A DNA stretch of 64,000 nt, from positions 16,431,705-16,495,704 of the forward strand of contig JAMKCF010000013.1 of the NCBI GenBank assembly GCA_023634235.1, in the 5' to 3' direction. The stretch is from Pisaster brevispinus. Lineage: Eukaryota; Echinodermata; Asteroidea; Forcipulatida; Asteriidae. The notes beneath the pieces were generated by a model that did not search any database, was not told where the DNA came from, and was given only the letters and a program-made list of their open reading frames with translations. Made by a program: the position numbers and the translations under genes. Shown here in pieces: positions 60,970 to 64,000 of the stretch; position 1 is the first letter of the stretch, and every line of letters starts with the position of its first letter.

Positions 60970-63900
60970 AACAAATATTTGCAAAGCAAACACTTGACAG
61001 TTTTATAGCTTACTGTAAAATAAACTTTTTCTGCAGAGCAGTATTTATTCCGTCCATAACAGAGTTGTGTTCTTTTGCAGAACTTCAAAGCTAGTTATTA
61101 TCGAACTTTATCATGGTGCGGCCAATGTGGTGCAGCCTATTCAACCCAATGTAGCAAAACTGAGGCTTGAAGGAAAAGACAGTCTGTTTCCTTTCATGAT
61201 GTGGCAGGGTACCTGACACAATTGACCACAGCTAATAATAGGCTTTACACCATCAGACGAAAATGAGCATTAAAAAAAACAATCCAGACCCTAGAATTTG
61301 GTGTGTTTTAACAATAGGCCTAAATCATCCCTCTAACAAGTAACTTGGCCAGCAAGTACATTGAGAAAGAAAAAATATCAAGTAATAAACCAGCACCCAA
61401 AATAATTTCAGATTAGAAAGAAGTAAACTGGGTTGCTTCAGCTCCTTTACCTTGTTGTCTGTGTTGATCTAATGAATGATACTTATGTTTACAACGCAGG
61501 AATGTCAAAGAAAAACCCAGTTCTCATTTTCAGTTTTTTTTTTTTAACTTTTACTTATCTGGTAACTTTGAAACGATCAAATCTGAATCCATACATTACT
61601 ACCATGGGAATATAAATGTTTAGGTAAAATGTGCAGGTGTGTGGCTTTTATTGCCCCCAATTAACGTTAATTAGCTTTGTTCTTCAGACATAATGATGAT
61701 GTTTTTATGTTTTAACCTCATTGGCCTGTGATTTACAGTTGTTGATACTAACCCTGTCACAAATCTCATTTTATCGTTGATGTCGGATTGGCTTCTAGAA
61801 ACTTTGTATACGAGATTGTCCATGGTTGTAAACTTTGCAGTAAAAACTGGATTAATAGATCAGAGCAGAGGTTGAAGATGGTACAGATCTAATTTATCTG
61901 GTTTATAGTCTGTTTTAGTACTCCAGACAAAACCAGATCAATCCAGTCCAGACCAGTAGTAACCAGACCAGACGTAATTTGTGTAATTTTGTCAATTACT
62001 ATCCCTCTTCAGACCATAGTCACAGAACTCAAGAATGCAACAAGAGCCTCTACCTAGAAAGGGGGTGGGGAAAGCGGCTGAGAGTTAGGAAACATCTAAA
62101 AGAGCATAGATCTTGCTTCAGATTGGTAAATAATTGAGACATGCCTTATTGGGTCCAGGAGACATACTCTATTTGCGTTCATCATGCCGATATTAAGAAG
62201 GGACGGTGTCACCGTTAGAGAGACACTTGTTAGGCGAGGGGAGAAATGGGGGCAGATAAAAGGCCTCATCAATAACACTGCTGACATACAACATGGAGAT
62301 TTATTTGCCCTGCCCAGTCAGAAACCGTGTACTTTGTAGCAAGATAGCTCTGGTGGTACAATGTCTCTTCTGGTGCGACGGGGCATTTAAAGTACGTTTC
62401 CTGTTACAGTCATTCCACCAATAGAAGCACGTTTCGCTTAACTTCATCTCTTATTGGTCGGACAGTGTGGCTCCAAAAGTTTGAGTGCATTGGAAAAAGA
62501 AAAATAGGAGAAAAAATTAATGGTTGTGGCTAAGATGGCTGTCAGAAGTTTCATGTTACATCCCTAAGCAAGTTGTTCATTAAAGTGTGGGTGAGAGAAG
62601 CACAGGAACGAGTTTGGCGTTTAGTCTTCTCTTCTAGCACTTCTTCAGGGCTGTCGTTGAATCCTTGTTCCGAACCCTCGCCGTCATGAAGATTGGGCTC
62701 GTAGTCTCGGACTGATTATGGCAGGGTTTCACCCCGAGTGATTGTCTGGGCTTGTACTGTTTTGTAAAACAGAAGAGCTGAATATTTCCGGACTGTTTTC
62801 TCTTGGGAAGATGGGGGTGGCATCATCACAGGGGCTTGAATCAACCCCTCCCCCCAAGTAGGAACAAAAACAACAAACAAGTGCGGTATAATGCGCAGGC
62901 TTGTGATTGCTCAGGATTTTTCTTAGTTTCAGGATTCTCTCAAAACCTCCTCGAGCCTTCAAATATTATTGAAAGAAGTAAAGCAATCAACAAATGGAGA
63001 AATAAATACAGATTGTGTCAAAACCTGCAGTTTTGTATTTCTGGTGATTTATAGAGTCTGTAAACCTCCTGATTTATAACATCTAGGAGGTTCTGGGTCT
63101 AGAATAAAGAGGAACCCAGGCCAGCAAGCCATTCTAAAGGAATTGTTATAATCGTCAAAATCTCATTCTTGAATGTGGATGTATAGAAGAGAAAGGGATT
63201 GGGAAATGGTTGGCCCTGCTCCCTGTCTGTTAGAGATGTAGTTGGTAATCTAAGCCCAGTTTTAAGAGATACCCGTGTATTCACAACAAAACGAGGAAAA
63301 AAATATACAATGAAAAATGAATACTCATGGAATGAGAACATTTTCCTTTAAAGTTTGAGGTAGCCAAAACTACTAATAGCTATGCAGATCTATTTTTATT
63401 GTAAAATTAACAAGAAAAGCATTGCTCTTTTCATAATATGTATTCTAAATGTAGAAATTTTTATGACTTTTGTTTTAGGCTGTTACAGTTACAACTTGGA
63501 GGAGTTGTGGGATCTCCAAATCACTTAATTCCTCTTAAATGAATTAATTGCTACTTATTTTATCTCTCTTGTAAGAGTTATTCTGAATCTCTATTCCCCT
63601 TTGTGAAAAGCATCTCAACCCAGTGTTTCTTATTGGTTGTATATTCAGTTTGCGGTAACACCATGTGTATATATCTACTTTGCTGTGTAGATTTGTTCTT
63701 TGAGAACTTGTCTTGCTGTTTATTCTACTGCCGCGGAGTTTAATTCAGAATTCGGGAGACTACTTAGTTCTGAAAAGAACTGTCCTGTGTTATTGGTTGT
63801 TGTACCTCTGGAGTTTCTACCATTGACTCATTTACATGAAACTACTTATAAACAGGCTTCTGTTGAACTATTCTTCACATTGGATGTATATATGGGTCAA

Positions 63901-64000
63901 GTCTTGGTTCATTAATAGTTATGCAGACAGTTTTTTCCCTTCGTGGCACCAGAATGAGCTACTTGGCAGCCTGGGGTTGTTTACCATTTACGAAGAAATT
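60970..64000. other. Non-coding stretch to window end
   Basis: No exon could be supported. About 61,990-62,800 is GC-richer, non-repetitive and short on simple sequence, with CCAAT-type motifs (accaatag near 62,418, attggtcgg near 62,453). It may be a regulatory segment or 5' end of a gene outside the window. Confidence 0.4.

Overview
This is a eukaryotic nuclear window, most likely from a marine invertebrate deuterostome. An echinoderm is my best guess, and a sea star is plausible because several of the short inverted-repeat families look familiar from asteroid genomes. That taxon call is inference from memory. The eukaryotic call is direct: there are spliced genes with GT-AG introns, tRNA-derived SINE-like elements, microsatellites and a long tandem satellite. 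I see no bacterial, phage or CRISPR features.

Layout: (1) Positions 1 to about 26.1 kb are one head-to-tail satellite array with a 450-bp unit, nearly 60 copies. It runs off the left edge. Multi-unit duplications with periods of about 899/900, 1799 and 2248 bp record unequal exchange. (2) From 26.1 to 30.2 kb the array decays into diverged, deleted units, split by a ~650-bp unrelated insertion flanked by ATCAAGTC. (3) From 30.2 to 31.7 kb there is AT-rich DNA with a degenerate ~200-bp tandem repeat and microsatellites. (4) An interleukin-17 family cytokine gene lies on the minus strand, 35,194 down to 31,779. Its four coding exons are phase-consistent and give 243 residues with a signal peptide, a long propeptide, a furin-type RNRR site and a complete IL-17 cysteine core. 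(5) Positions 35.4-40.6 kb are intergenic, dense with MITE-like inverted-repeat elements, a SINE and poly-C tracts. (6) A CAAP1 (caspase activity and apoptosis inhibitor 1) orthologue lies on the plus strand, 40,697-47,391. Its six coding exons give 580 residues. Its introns hold many dispersed repeats, and a ~115-bp block covering the last 3' splice site is present three times. (7) From 47.8 to 64 kb I find no convincing coding exon. It holds repeats, a GC-rich minisatellite, an inverted tRNA-like element, two copies of a second SINE, and several non-repetitive stretches that could be regulatory.

The two genes are divergent (IL-17 leftward, CAAP1 rightward), about 5.5 kb apart between start codons. 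Both families touch immunity or cell death, but the sequence shows no functional link between them. The strongest new results are the reconstruction of the complete IL-17 gene, including its 15-bp first coding exon and 67-bp last exon, and the structure and right-hand edge of the satellite array.
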